A stretch of 64,000 bases of DNA from Polytrichum commune (Eukaryota; Streptophyta; Polytrichopsida; Polytrichales; Polytrichaceae). Position numbers and translations under genes: made by a program. A model generated the notes under the pieces. The model did no database searches, was not told where the DNA came from, and worked only from the letters and a program-made list of their open reading frames with translations. Positions 45,360-56,269 of this stretch are shown in pieces. The number at the start of each line of letters is the position of its first letter. Positions within the stretch are counted from its first letter, which is position 1. Location: assembly GCA_950295325.1 (NCBI GenBank), contig OX485803.1, forward strand, positions 9,300,001 through 9,364,000, written 5' to 3'.

Positions 45360-45864
45360 CTAATTTGGGGTCCTTCTGCGGTTTCCATGCACAGAGTTGG
45401 TATCAGTGTTTATCCAAACCGGCCTATATGCCAAATTGATTGTCCACTTGAAACCTTTTTTGGTGTCCCAACGTAAATAGGTGTGGAACACATTTTGGTC
45501 TTTTGTGATTGGACAACAATATTCCACCTCAATTTGACAAAATTTGGAGTTAGTTGGAACAAAATTGAGGACAACAATGCTTTCACTAACCAATTGGTTT
45601 AGGGTGTTCTTCATCTCCTACATGTACAAAAACCATATAGTCTTTGTAACAATCTAAAACCGAATGAAAAGATATTGCCAAACATTTGTCAACAAGGCCA
45701 ACGTAATGCTTATCCATTGCAAACTCCTCATAGAAGTTTTCATTGTTGAAGAATATGGCGTCAAACTCCACGATTGTTACTCGGCTTTGAGGCCAAATTC
45801 CTTGTGTCAAAGACAAATGATATCGGCTTTGGGTGAGAGCAATGCTAATAATATATGATTCCAA
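45360..45864 (-). pseudogene. Unknown coding relic in two overlapping frames
   Basis: Two - strand frames abut (45864-45586, then 45614-45360) and together read as one protein-like stretch with a frame change near 45600: VEFDAIFFNNENFYEEFAMD, MVFVHVGDEEHPKPIG / MKNTLNQLVSES, VVLNFVPTNSKFCQIEVEY, WDTKKGFKWTINLAYRPVW. Residue composition looks like a real folded protein, but I do not recognise a family. Could be part of an unknown transposon. Confidence 0.25.
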
Positions 45865-47542
45865 TATGCTATCAATGGTTCATGGGTGTCCCAAAAAATA
45901 CTTGGTAATATTCTCCTAACACAACTCTTTTTCGTATTCTATGAATCCAGATAAACCTTTAAGGATTTCCAGTCCATTTTTCATGGGTCTGATGTACAAG
46001 GTTTGGGCTCCTCATTGGACAACATACATTTACCATCACTATCTTGACACCATATAAGTATACCGTCCTCTAGGGCCTAATTAGGTGTTGTGCACAAAAA
46101 AATGAATTACATGGGGGTGCCATGAAGAATGAGATTTGTCAAAGAAAACACAGAGTCTTTTGTTGTGGTAGATCTTTCTAATTTCCAAGCTTGCTCCTCA
46201 CATGCATTAGTTCTTTAATCATCTGAAATCCATCCCTAAATTGTGCCCAAATTCACTTAAATCATATAATATTCTTAATATGCAAAGTAGCTGCATAGCT
46301 CATTTATTACTCAAATATCAATTTTTATGATTAATGAAACAATATACAACTCATAGTGCAACTTTCAGTCATGCTAGTATTTGCCTTCAATAATCCTTAA
46401 AAGATCCGGCTGTATCAAGGTCAATATCTCTCAATCTATAATACATGTGGAGCAAAAATTTCACCAAAATTGGAACAAAACGTCTCCTAAACTACCCTCC
46501 AATTTTCACATTGATAGCTACATTATTTGAGGAGAACCAAACCCTCAATGTTGGGTTACTTAGCTGTAATAGTTTCTAGACCCCCTTTGCTTCAATGCGA
46601 CATTGCGTATTCTATAGTATAAATTATGCCTTCAAACTTTGCATACAAGTGATGTACCTCATCCAAAACTCTCTTTCAAAAAATTGCAACAATATCTTCC
46701 ATCATGCAAAATAGAGCAAAAACCAAGACCCAAATTTTGCTTTTTTTTATAAACCGATTAAAGAAGACACAACATTTTGCATAGTACATATCCTCATTCC
46801 TCCAAATAACTTCAACACCCTCAATTTTTCTAAGCACTTAGAAGCATAAAATCATTTAAACCCCCTAAGAATATTTATTTCCTAATGCCAAAAACCCTCC
46901 AAAAATGCGCATAAGAATGCCTCACCACTCTTTTTCTACCCCTTAAATCCTCTTTCATCTTGCCCCTTTTGGCCAATGGGAAACCATTGAATTAGGGCAT
47001 CAAGGAACCGTAAGCGGCTAGGTAATGGCCATTGCCACCGTTGTCGGTAAACCCTAACCTTCCATAATCCTCAAGTCCTCTATACCAAGCACTCCCAGTT
47101 TTGAACTCAAGATCGGGTCTCAACTAAATAACTAACTAGAACATGATTAATATGACATCATACTAACATCCATTTACATATATACTTGGATTAATAATAA
47201 CACACGTAAATAACTACAATTTAAATACTAACTGACCCACGTTACGACATCGGGGTCACCATCATCCTGCACATAGAAGTGAAATTGTTTAGCTTTGGTA
47301 TGTCCGACTAGGCAGTCCACTATTTTCAACATGTATGGCTTGATAAAGGCCTTGAGATTTAGTATTGTTTGATATGTGTTAAATTACTAGTACATTGTTC
47401 AAATCCATGTATATTTTCAAGAAAAGTGACATGATAGGAAAATTCTCTTCATGTAACTCTATGCTGCATCAACCGAATGACACATCAATGTTGTCATGCA
47501 TATGACCTATTAATTTAAATGGTAATTAATTTGGTATTATCA

Positions 47543-47851
47543 TCATAAATAATATAAATAATTATTTAAAGAGGCATTTTTCCTTGAGCAAAGACAAAAA
47601 AAAAACATATAACAATACTTGTTATTTTTAGTACAATTATCAAGTTTCACGGGAAGAGTTAAATGCAAGGATTTTACAAGAATGGGTTCAGGATGAGGTT
47701 TTAGCGATAAAAACATACAAACCTCCTTACCCTCAAGTATGGCCTCATAAAGAAGTATCATTCTAAAACATTTGTGGTCAGAACTGCTATTCCAAACGAA
47801 ATTACAACCCACAAGATTAGCCGGATGGGTAGAGTATTCTAGTGCCTCCAA
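47543..47851 (-). other. Unassigned 102-codon frame
   Basis: The - strand frame reads ALEYSTHPANLVGCNFVWN, SSDHKCFRMILLYEAILEGK and SLKPHPEPILVKSLHLTLPV before becoming low-complexity near the stop. No family recognised and no splice context established. It may be a relic of the same unknown element as 45360-45864, but nothing links them directly. Confidence 0.2.
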
Positions 47852-48414
47852 GCAATGACATTCTAATTCCTAAATTAATTACATTATGCTAATCCGTGCA
47901 TGTTATCCATACGTCATATTCATCCATGTTTAACATCTATATGTACATCACGTTCATTTGTGCATTACATGCATCTTGACGAACCACCTAAATTCATCTT
48001 AAGCCCATTAATTCATCTCATATGAAACTGCTTTTCATCCACCTAAAACATCCTAGCTTCATCTACAATTCATCTATCGCTACCGTGATTGGGGGATTTG
48101 CGTGAGTTACCTAACTTTCATGTAATTCCACACCGTCCACTCTTGGTTGAGTTGGGCAAATACTATGAGTGTTTGGCTAAATAATATGAATATTAGTTCG
48201 AAAAATAATACTTGGATGGGTGTTCATGTGCCACCCTCTAAGCAAACATCTCAATATAGACTAAAGCTAGAGCTTTAATCTCTAGCTTAATCTCTAATGA
48301 TACTCTAACTTAATTTCTAACTTTGTCATTGACCACTAACTTTGTCTCTAATTACTAACTTCTATCTTTATCTTATGCCTCTAAGCCTCAAACGTTCTAA
48401 AACCCTCAACAACC

Positions 48415-48988
48415 CACGGGTAGATCACTCTAAGGCATTTTTGTGCACCACGTGCGGCTGGGGGTTTTTTGTTTTGGGGCTATTTACCTTCAAAGGTTGA
48501 ATTAAAGCCTCCCTATAATTACTCAAATTTAAAAAATGGCCCGTTTGTTTGCACCCTTCCATTACTTATATTGTCCAAGACACTGCAATTTTTTGTACTC
48601 TATATTCCTTTTAAGTAATAAAAGCTAATCTACTTCCTAACGTAATTGACAAGTGTTGAGGGAAAGCATGGAAACAAAGAAGGGTGCAAACAATAATATC
48701 ATTGCAAACAGAGTTATGAAGAAAACAAATAGGAGACCATAGCAAAGTAATATCATTGCAAACACTGTTATGAACTTATGATCCTTATCTTCAGCCCCTA
48801 TATTAATTTTATAAAAAAATAATGGCCCACGTTTTATGTCCATCTAACTTACTTATAATGGGATTATCTACATTTAATGGCCCCTTCATTATTTGGAATT
48901 CCTTTATAATTTTTATTTCAAATGATTTTAATTCTCTCTATATTATGCCGCACGTCGTTTTTAAAATGCACTAAGTGATCTACCCATG
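48415..48988. mobile_element. hAT-type MITE, copy A
   Basis: 574 bp. The ends are inverted (CACGGGTAGATCACT on the left; the right end reads back as CATGGGTAGATCACT). A perfect 8-bp direct repeat CAACAACC flanks it (48407-48414 and 48989-48996). An 8-bp target duplication is diagnostic of hAT elements. The interior is non-coding and nearly identical to copy B over most of its length, except for a middle segment (about 48680-48780) that differs. Confidence 0.9.
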
Positions 48989-48996
48989 CAACAACC

Positions 48997-49335
48997 AACA
49001 ACTAAACTAGAACTAATGAACCATACACTAATGAACCAAAAAATTAAGGTACCATAAACTAATATAACATAAACCAATGTAACAAAAGTAAGGTAGTAGA
49101 AATTAATGTAATATAACTAAAGTAGCAGAAACTAAGGTACCCAAATTCTAATGTCACAGAAGCTAATGTAACGAGATTTTCATACAAAAAAAACTAATGT
49201 AGCTTAATCCTAATGCAAAAGAAGCTAATATACCAAACCCTAATGCAACAAAAACTAATGTAACGAGATCTTAATGCGAAAAAAGCCAAAGCAAACATAA
49301 ACTTATGAAAATCAAAAGCTAATGCAACTAGACAA
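48997..49335. repeat. Degenerate short-period array between the two hAT MITEs
   Basis: About 340 bp built from loosely repeated 13-18-bp words of the type AACTAATGTAACA / AGCTAATGTAACGAGA / CCTAATGCAACAAA. At least fifteen variants occur head to tail with variable spacing. Not a clean minisatellite. Confidence 0.7.
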
Positions 49336-49681
49336 CAATACAACATGAAAAAACAATCGTCTGCGTCTTTTGCCCCGACAACCATATGTCCACACATAGT
49401 TCGCTTTAGCAACATACATCTGTGCAATTCTTATCCAACAAGGTTAAAAAAGCTTTTCATTCAATAAAAACCCTTCTGTTCAATGTTCATATTCTTATAT
49501 TTCTAAAAACTTTGCGCATCTATCTACATGAAGAGGGAAGAAAGAAAGTGTGTCTTATGCATGAAAGAGTGAAAATGAGAGTCGCACTTACTTTCGCAGA
49601 CCATCCTCCTCCAACCACAAAGTCTTATTGGCCGTAGATCTAACCATTCCTACATCTAATGGTTCGCCTCTACAGTTGACT

Positions 49682-50213
49682 CACGGGTAGATCACTCTAA
49701 GGCATTTTTGTGCACCACGTGCGGCTGGGAGTTTTTTTGTTTGTTTTGGGGCTATTTACCTTCAAGGGCTAAATTAAAGCCTCCCTATAATTACTTAAAT
49801 TTCAAAAATGGCCCATTTGTTTGCACCCTTCCATTACTTATATTGTCCAAGCCACTGCAATTTTTTGTACTCTATATTCCTTTTAAGTAATAAAAGCTAA
49901 TCTACTTCCTAACGTAATTGACGAGTGTTGAGGGAAAGCATGGAAACAAAGAATCCCCGTGAGTCCTAAACCTATTTACATACCATACCAAACATACCTT
50001 CTAGGATCCTTATCTTCAACCCCTATATTAATTTTACAAAAAAATAATGGCCCACGTTTTATGTCCATCTAACTTACTTATAATGGGATTGTCTACAATT
50101 AATGGCCCCTTCATTATTTGGAATTCCTTTATAATTTTTATTTCAAATGATTTTAATCCTCTCTATATTATGCCGCATGTCGTTTTTAAAATGCACTAAG
50201 TGATCTACCCGTG
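49682..50213. mobile_element. hAT-type MITE, copy B
   Basis: 532 bp, same family and orientation as copy A. Terminal CACGGGTAGATCACT and its exact complement AGTGATCTACCCGTG. The flanking 8 bp are AGTTGACT and AGCCGACT (6 of 8 identical), a decayed 8-bp target duplication. Most of the length difference from copy A lies in the middle segment. Confidence 0.88.
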
Positions 50214-50574
50214 AGCCGACTTCACCCTAATTATTTAAAAAAAAAATTCTTAATTCCAACAATTTTTTTTGGTTGCCTTCTCGATCCAATGGCCTCCATC
50301 TGCTCGACACCATTCTCATACACTTCATTCGCTCAACACTGTCCTCCGCTCATGCCTTCTCCTGTTCAACGCCATGTTGGTCTTTGTATATGGTCTAATT
50401 GTCTTTAACAATGCTAACTAACTAACATTAATCTAATTCCTAACAAATAATTTCTGTTTTTTACTAACATGTGAGCCTTGACCCAAACTACGAGCGGTTT
50501 GGGTGGCTCACAACCTTCAAAATGATTGCACTAGTGGCTTCTTAAGATCATGAAGGAATTTTGCGAATGAACCG

Positions 50575-50775
50575 ACAATATGGTTGGTGTAGAGGTTTCT
50601 CCTAGGTCAAGAGAGTCTCTCAACCTTTAAAGGTGTAACATGTTACTTGACCAGTTGCATAAAAGTCATGCTTAGATAATTAGAACTAAGAAACCTTATC
50701 TTAAAATGTTCGGAGTTATAGCATGCTTAATAATTAATAAGGAACATATATCATTCCATGTATATTTTGAACTTG
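50575..50775 (+). repeat. Dispersed repeat family R2, copy 2
   Basis: Diverged partner of 20845-21065 with the same block order. It runs directly into a stretch (50778-50825) that resembles 27371-27415, then into the long-TIR MITE. Confidence 0.55.
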
Positions 50776-50953
50776 TAGCGCACCTTTCCATGAGGAGTGC
50801 CCGCAACACCATGGGCACAACGGAACCATGGGCATGAAGATAATAGTGGAGGCATTTTCACTGAGGAGAACAATACGCACATGTGTTTGTTGATTACTAA
50901 GGAGGGACCAATTGTTTGATCCAATGATGAGGCCCCTCCTAAGGTCCCGGGGG

Positions 50954-51319
50954 GTGCACTCCATTGTCAAGTTGAACACCATGTGCGATAAAAAAAATCT
51001 ACTTTTTACATAAAGCATCACTAAAATGGGTCATAATTTTATCAAAAATTTTCACGAGTAGATATACATAGTATCTATTACATAGTAAACAATGGTAACC
51101 AAATTGATGATTGGTTATTTTTATAAAACATACCGATTCTAATTAGAATGACGCAGATTTGAACTAAAAAAATTACTACAAAAAACAAAGATGACTAAAA
51201 ATTTCAAAAAAATTTCAAAAAGTTATTATCAATGATTATGTATATGCAAAAAAAAATCATTATTTAAAAAATTATCTATGGCATATAATATAGGGTAGCA
51301 AACTTTTATCGCACCTGGT
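50954..51319. mobile_element. Long-TIR MITE, copy 2 (right end degraded)
   Basis: Left end CACTCCATTGTCAAGTTGAA and interior match the 8227-8617 element through TAGGGTAGCAAACTTT...CGCAC. The right TIR breaks off after GCACCTGGT, so it has been truncated or mutated. Confidence 0.72.
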
Positions 51320-52400
51320 TATGAAACGTAAGGGGGTGTGATTGCCCTGAGCCTAAGGTGATTCATCTTAGAAGATTCTCATTTCATTCACAAATGTGCA
51401 TTTGTAACATTCTAAGTACCTATTGTTTTTTTTTTGGGCACATTTGCTGTCTCGACAACTATGACCATTTTGAGCCTTTTTATCGTGTTTGTCTAGATAA
51501 TTTTCTAGGAAACAACAAACCATGCCCTTAAGAACTCGTGCCATAAATTTTTGACATTTGAAACAATGTGTACATTTCTTGGAATATTAAAATATAGTGC
51601 AAAAGGCTTTTCCGTCCAATACTCCTATCCCTGCAGCAGTCTTTCTGTCAAATCTTTGTGTTGCCAATGTTCAATTACAAATGCACTTCATGTTGAGACT
51701 GCACTCCTATGTCCATCTTATTTACAAGTGGGCGTTTGTAAGTGCTAGGTCAATCTACACGGGACCCACATACAAGACAAAGGTCAAAGCCTTGAACCCT
51801 AAACCCTTGGATGGCGCTCCCACTGACTAGTGCCCCAAACCTCTCAACATGCTCCTCATCAAGGACAACCCCACCAAGAGTGTCTTGAACCCCTCTGGCG
51901 CCATCATTTTCCCCCTCCTCTGAAGAAAAATGAAGGACAACTTTCTAGAGATCAAGCTGGCTCACTAGATTGGGAGGCTTGTAAACCATCCCAATTTTGT
52001 CTTATCCCACCCAATTGGCAATAGGCCTCTCAGCCTGCATAGTGTTGTATATAAGGCCCTTGTAAAGTTTGCACGGCTCATTAAATTAATTTGAACATTA
52101 TGTCCATATCTCATGATTTGCCCTTTTTTTCATGGTTCTTTTTTTTCATAGCTGTATCCCCCAACTCCACCAAATGTGGCACAAGTGTTGGTTAATGGCC
52201 TGTCCGCATCTCCATCATCCCCTGGCATTTGAGTTCAAAAAGCAAAGCTAAGATGCAAAAGGTATAGTAAAGATTATTTTTCTCTATAACAAATGCCCTC
52301 TCAATTGTGTTCACTATTACACCTAGGATGTTATAGTTTGAGCACATAGTCCAATCTTGTTGTAACACAAGTTTTTATAGAGTTCAGTCTTCGCTACAAG
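51320..52400. other. Anonymous intergenic DNA
   Basis: No recognised gene; overlapping short frames at 51551-52024 lack homology. Confidence 0.4.
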
Positions 52401-52845
52401 GCTTTGTCAAGAACCACTCAAACATACCTGTGTCCATTAAGAAGAGTGATAACATAAGGCTCATATACTTAATTTGTTTCACCACTGCTTCAATGTGCTT
52501 CAACTCAGCTTCAAAGAACTCTGACAGCTTCAGTGCGATGGTAATTCTTTGTAAAATTTGCATGGAGTGCTGCTGAGTGATGACCTGTGATGCTAGTACG
52601 ATGATACTAAAGAATGTGATAGCTTTGATGATGGGAGTACTCGTGTATGTGACCTTCTTTCTCCTTGCAGCTTCACTAAACAATCTTAATGAGCTCCAGG
52701 CTACTGATATTCTATACTCCCCTCCTGAATGAAATGCTTTGCCTGTGTCTGAGGAGCTAACAGCTGATCAGCTTCTAACCTTGTGTACCTTCTCATGTAT
52801 AACCTCCACAGTAATTATTATACTTTGAACCTCCAAAAACGCAAT

Positions 52846-52848
<3 letters not shown>

Positions 52849-52888
<40 letters not shown>
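52849..52888. repeat. (CT)n microsatellite
   Basis: CT tract of about 40 bp, absent from the matching position of the paralogous block near 59.6 kb. Confidence 0.95.
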
Positions 52889-52891
<3 letters not shown>

Positions 52892-53116
52892 GATAAGTAG
52901 ATGGAACTACTAAGTTTGGCTGACCATGGTTCCACTATGACTCACCCAGAACTTGGAGTGCAATATAATACACAAACACTGAACTGATTACGCTCTTAAA
53001 TTTCATAGAAAATGTAACATACGTGTACTGCACAATTTTTTTGTGATGCATATGACATCAGCAGCCTACCTGAATGCACAACGTGCATCTTTGAAGGTAA
53101 GCCTATGGAACAAGCC

Positions 53117-53691
53117 TCCAGATTGAATGTGGCAGTGTGCTCCTGAAGAAAAATTCTTGATAAATTGGGTGACATGCTTGAACATGGTGTGATTGTGTGA
53201 ATCTGGCAAGAGCATGAGGGAGGGGATCTCTTGGAGTACTTGTCCAGCTTCAAGGGTGGCTTAAACCCAAGGCCTTAACCTGGATTCCATGGGAACTCTG
53301 AGGTTAAGCCACCTAAGGACGGAATAGAGCTCGGATGGGTGACCTTCTTAACACTTGATTTCCAGTGTATCCTATCACATGTGACCCACCCAATCCTAGT
53401 GGGGGTATTCGGGTGAACTAGATATATTGAACCAACCATGTGGGAACCTAGGGGCTTGCCTGTGCCCTTACAAGGTATTTGCCTTTGAACAAAGGCAATA
53501 ATTATCAGAGGCCCTCTAATTCTCATAATACCCGTTTCGGGATTACATATAGACTTAGACCATGAAGCAACACCGTAATTCACCGTGATGGCAACATCAG
53601 AGTCATCTTTCTTTCTTTTCTGTCCAGCTTTTTGCAGGTGAAGTTGGCAAGCCATTTCTTGCGACAATTGAGAAGCTTCCTGGCTGTGCCC
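53117..53691 (-). pseudogene. Truncated ERF pseudogene, split by a retroposon
   Basis: On the - strand 53691-53631 reads ARKLLNCRKKWLANFTCKKLD, matching ARKLLKCRKKRPANFPCENL of the intact gene at 56270-59047. After a 370-bp insertion, 53250-53117 reads KYSKRSPP, then frameshifted sequence, and ends HTATFNLEACSIGL against YASTFNLEDIQALL. The AP2 domain core, the first exon and the intron are missing: at 53691 the similarity jumps from 57665 to 59092 of the intact locus, an internal deletion of about 1.4 kb. It cannot encode a DNA-binding protein. Confidence 0.8.
53251..53620 (+). mobile_element. 5S-rRNA-derived retroposon (SINE-like)
   Basis: 370 bp inserted in the ERF pseudogene and flanked by a 10-bp direct repeat TGTCCAGCTT (53241-53250 and 53621-53630). 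The intact paralogue (about 57600-57615) shows the site without insertion. The head, about 53251-53360, resembles plant 5S rRNA in order: GGATTCCATGGGAACTCTGA, GTTAAGC (start of box A), and GGATGGGTGACCT (intermediate element and start of box C). The body is unrelated; the end is pyrimidine-rich (CTTTCTTTCTTTTC). Plant Cassandra TRIMs also carry 5S sequence, but they have TG..CA LTR ends and 5-bp duplications, which do not fit here. A 5S-derived SINE with internal type-1 Pol III promoter is my preferred reading. Confidence 0.68.
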
Positions 53692-53998
53692 CCTACTGAT
53701 CCTCTGCCTCCAGATTATACCTTGTATGATTCCTTTTCTCTTGGGTTATGCTTTCCATTTAAATTCTGGTGCTTACTACTCTGATGTATCTGCATGTGAT
53801 GCAGCTGTTGACAAGTGCTGCGATGGAGATACCAAATGATTGTTATCACTTTGATGATAAAAGTGCATGTGAAACATAAATTGATCTGACCCAATTCAGG
53901 AACTTCTACTAAGAATTTATGCTCCCTGCACTCATACTTTCTGTGTAATCTGCACATTAATTGAATTTTTCTGAATCTCAAAAGTCCACTTGTCAAAA

Positions 53999-54000
<2 letters not shown>

Positions 54001-54029
<29 letters not shown>
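54001..54029. repeat. (CT)n microsatellite
   Basis: CT tract of about 29 bp inside the duplicated ERF flank, absent from the corresponding place in the 59.5-kb copy. Confidence 0.95.
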
Positions 54030-54033
<4 letters not shown>

Positions 54034-54199
54034 AAGATGAGAGCAATTCCACAATGTTGTGGCTCAGATCGGAGCTCACAGAGTTATGTTCAGAATAGAA
54101 TGAGCATGAAATATTCACCTTAGTCATGTAGACAATTCCTCCATAACCTGGAGCCCCACCATTGTGCTGGGTGCTGGGTAAACATTTGGATTCAGGGCA

Positions 54200-56269
54200 G
54201 CTAGGTTTTATATAAATCAGCTCTCATTTACATAGTTGTTGTAGAAATTTTCATCTGTGAGGTGAAGCTTATACACACTTCTCTCCCCTACATATGTCAT
54301 TGGTTCAATGGCTATGCTGGCATCTAATTCTACCACCACGTAAACTGTTAAAAAATGTGTCCACATGAAGCGATTGTATGTAAAACTGGGCCAATGTGTT
54401 GTTCAAATTTATAACCTGTTTGAGTTGGATGGCTGGATCCATCAACAGAATTGTACATGTAGGTATAATCACGATAATATTAACATATATTTTCTGATGA
54501 GAATATCATTGCTTATTCATTGCTTGCAAATTTCAATGTATCATAATGTAAATGTGTTGATTATGATGAGTTTTATAAAAAGTCAAATGAACATTGAGGA
54601 TCCCCATATCTCTCTTAAAATATGAGCTATAGAGTTTCTTTTACAGCATCTTCATCAAACAAGTTGTGCATGGAGATATTTTAAGTGATTACAAACAAGT
54701 TGTCTCAACTTTTCATGGTTGAGGTCATGTATTACTACTGTACAATATTCCTCCTCCCACCCATAGCCGCGGGTGTTGTAGAGTTTAATTTATAAAATTT
54801 TAACGTGTTTTCAACCCACAACCATTTAGTTTTGAGCATTTATAAGAAAAATTCTCCTCAAACTTGTTTATTACATGCAATTCAAGTTTAATTTCGAGCT
54901 TCATGAATATGTATCTGACGTTTATGTTTGTTCTTCAAGTAGGTTAATTTAAGGTCTTGACCAATTGTTAGGTAACCGATGGTAAGACGCACCCTTGTGT
55001 CCCACAAGACATCTATGCAATCCTAAAATGCTTTTATAGGGTCTAAGCATGGCATGGCGCAAGAAACAAAGTTTATTTCAACTTCTTAAAGCCACCTACC
55101 AACCTTGATCCCAATATTTGGTTTTTGACAACGAAAGGCTGCCACATAAATTAGAGCAAACCAAATTGTGGACATGAATTTCTAATCTAGAGATTCCTTG
55201 GAGTTGATCCCAGACCATGTCCTAAGAGAAAGTTCCCTCTGTAAGCTTACATTACAAATCTTGACAAATTCACCATATTGCTTGTGATTTGCCATATGAA
55301 GCCAAGTAGACAAGTCTTGAATCTGCACAACGAGCAGTGATTGTATCATTGGTTCGTGTTGTTTCCTGTTGTCCCTGGCAAGTCAAGGAGAACATGAAGC
55401 AAAAGAAAATATATAAATAACCACATCAATGCTTTCGCACCGACATGAATAACAAGAGCTAGTTTGCGGTAAGTTCACCTGCCAATCTAGAGTGTATACA
55501 TACATTAAACTAGATACCTCTTAAATTGCATGCAAAATATAATATATAGGATGTGTACAAACGTGATGCACACAACATCAACAGCATAATATCAGACTGC
55601 ATATTTGAAGGCATCCTTATGGCACAAGCCTCTACTAGTCCTCATTATGTTTACAAGAAGTGGCTAGGCTCTCTATGTACTTGAGGCTTCCATGTATTGT
55701 CTCCACAAGCGAGGCACATACTCACACAAACATGACTAATACTATTAACCTACTCACTCCAATATACTACATACCTATATATTGTAAAAATAATAAGTGT
55801 ACAGTTAAAGTACTGCTTGCGAGGCTCTCCACTGATTGGATTTGTGGTATGAAGTGTCAAGGTATCATAACACGAACCTGCAGATCAGGTTGAGCAAGAG
55901 AATAAAATATTTACTACACGGGTGACCACTAATAAGGTGATTATTTATAAGTAATACCTGAGTTGGGAGGTTGTTGAGTACCAGATGAATGTGACATTTG
56001 CAGAAACTGCATTCACAAGGGCGCAGCAACCTCATCTGCATACCTGAACATCAACATCAATTTGATGGGCAGCTGGATGGAAACCTGGTGGTGGGTAGAG
56101 CTGGCCCCGTGGTATTCAGGGTGGTTAGAGTGTAGCTCTCAGATGGCGGGGAAGAGTAGACTAAATCTAAGATTGTACTAAGATTAACACGCAAGAGATG
56201 GACCTCTTAATTCTCTCAGCCAACCATATTGTTGCAAACTCAGGCTCATTAAATGGCCGGCGGGTTATT
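54200..56269. other. Intergenic DNA 3' of the ERF gene
   Basis: AT-rich, without a supported gene. 55490-55640 weakly resembles 52980-53110. 56050-56269 lies downstream of the ERF stop and may include its 3' untranslated region; no obvious AATAAA signal was seen. Confidence 0.4.

Larger units (their letters stand above)
52540..54190. repeat. Duplicated ERF-locus flank, rearranged
   Basis: Two stretches match the upstream flank of the ERF gene. 52540-52950 resembles 59195-59640 (AGCTTTGATGATGG, CTTGCAGCTTCA, AACCTCCACAGTAA). 53692-54180 resembles 59092-59790 (CCCCTACTGATCCT, TTCTGGTGCTTACTA, CTGACCCAATTCAGGA, GAGCTCACAGAGTTAT, CCTGGAGCCCCACC). Between them lies the ERF pseudogene. A weaker third match joins 52980-53110 to 55490-55640. 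Confidence 0.7.

Noticed and set aside
45390..45412. TTGGTATCAGTG as a tRNA-Met primer-binding site
   Set aside because: Close to TGGTATCAGAGC, but with mismatches at the end, and no LTR border or gag follows.
53251..53370. Functional 5S rRNA gene
   Set aside because: Only partial similarity, with a disrupted 3' half, no terminator T-run at the expected place, and a target duplication around a longer insertion.
53275..53667. 130-codon - strand frame spanning the 5S-derived insertion
   Set aside because: It merely bridges the ERF remnant and the antisense strand of the retroposon in a non-ERF frame.
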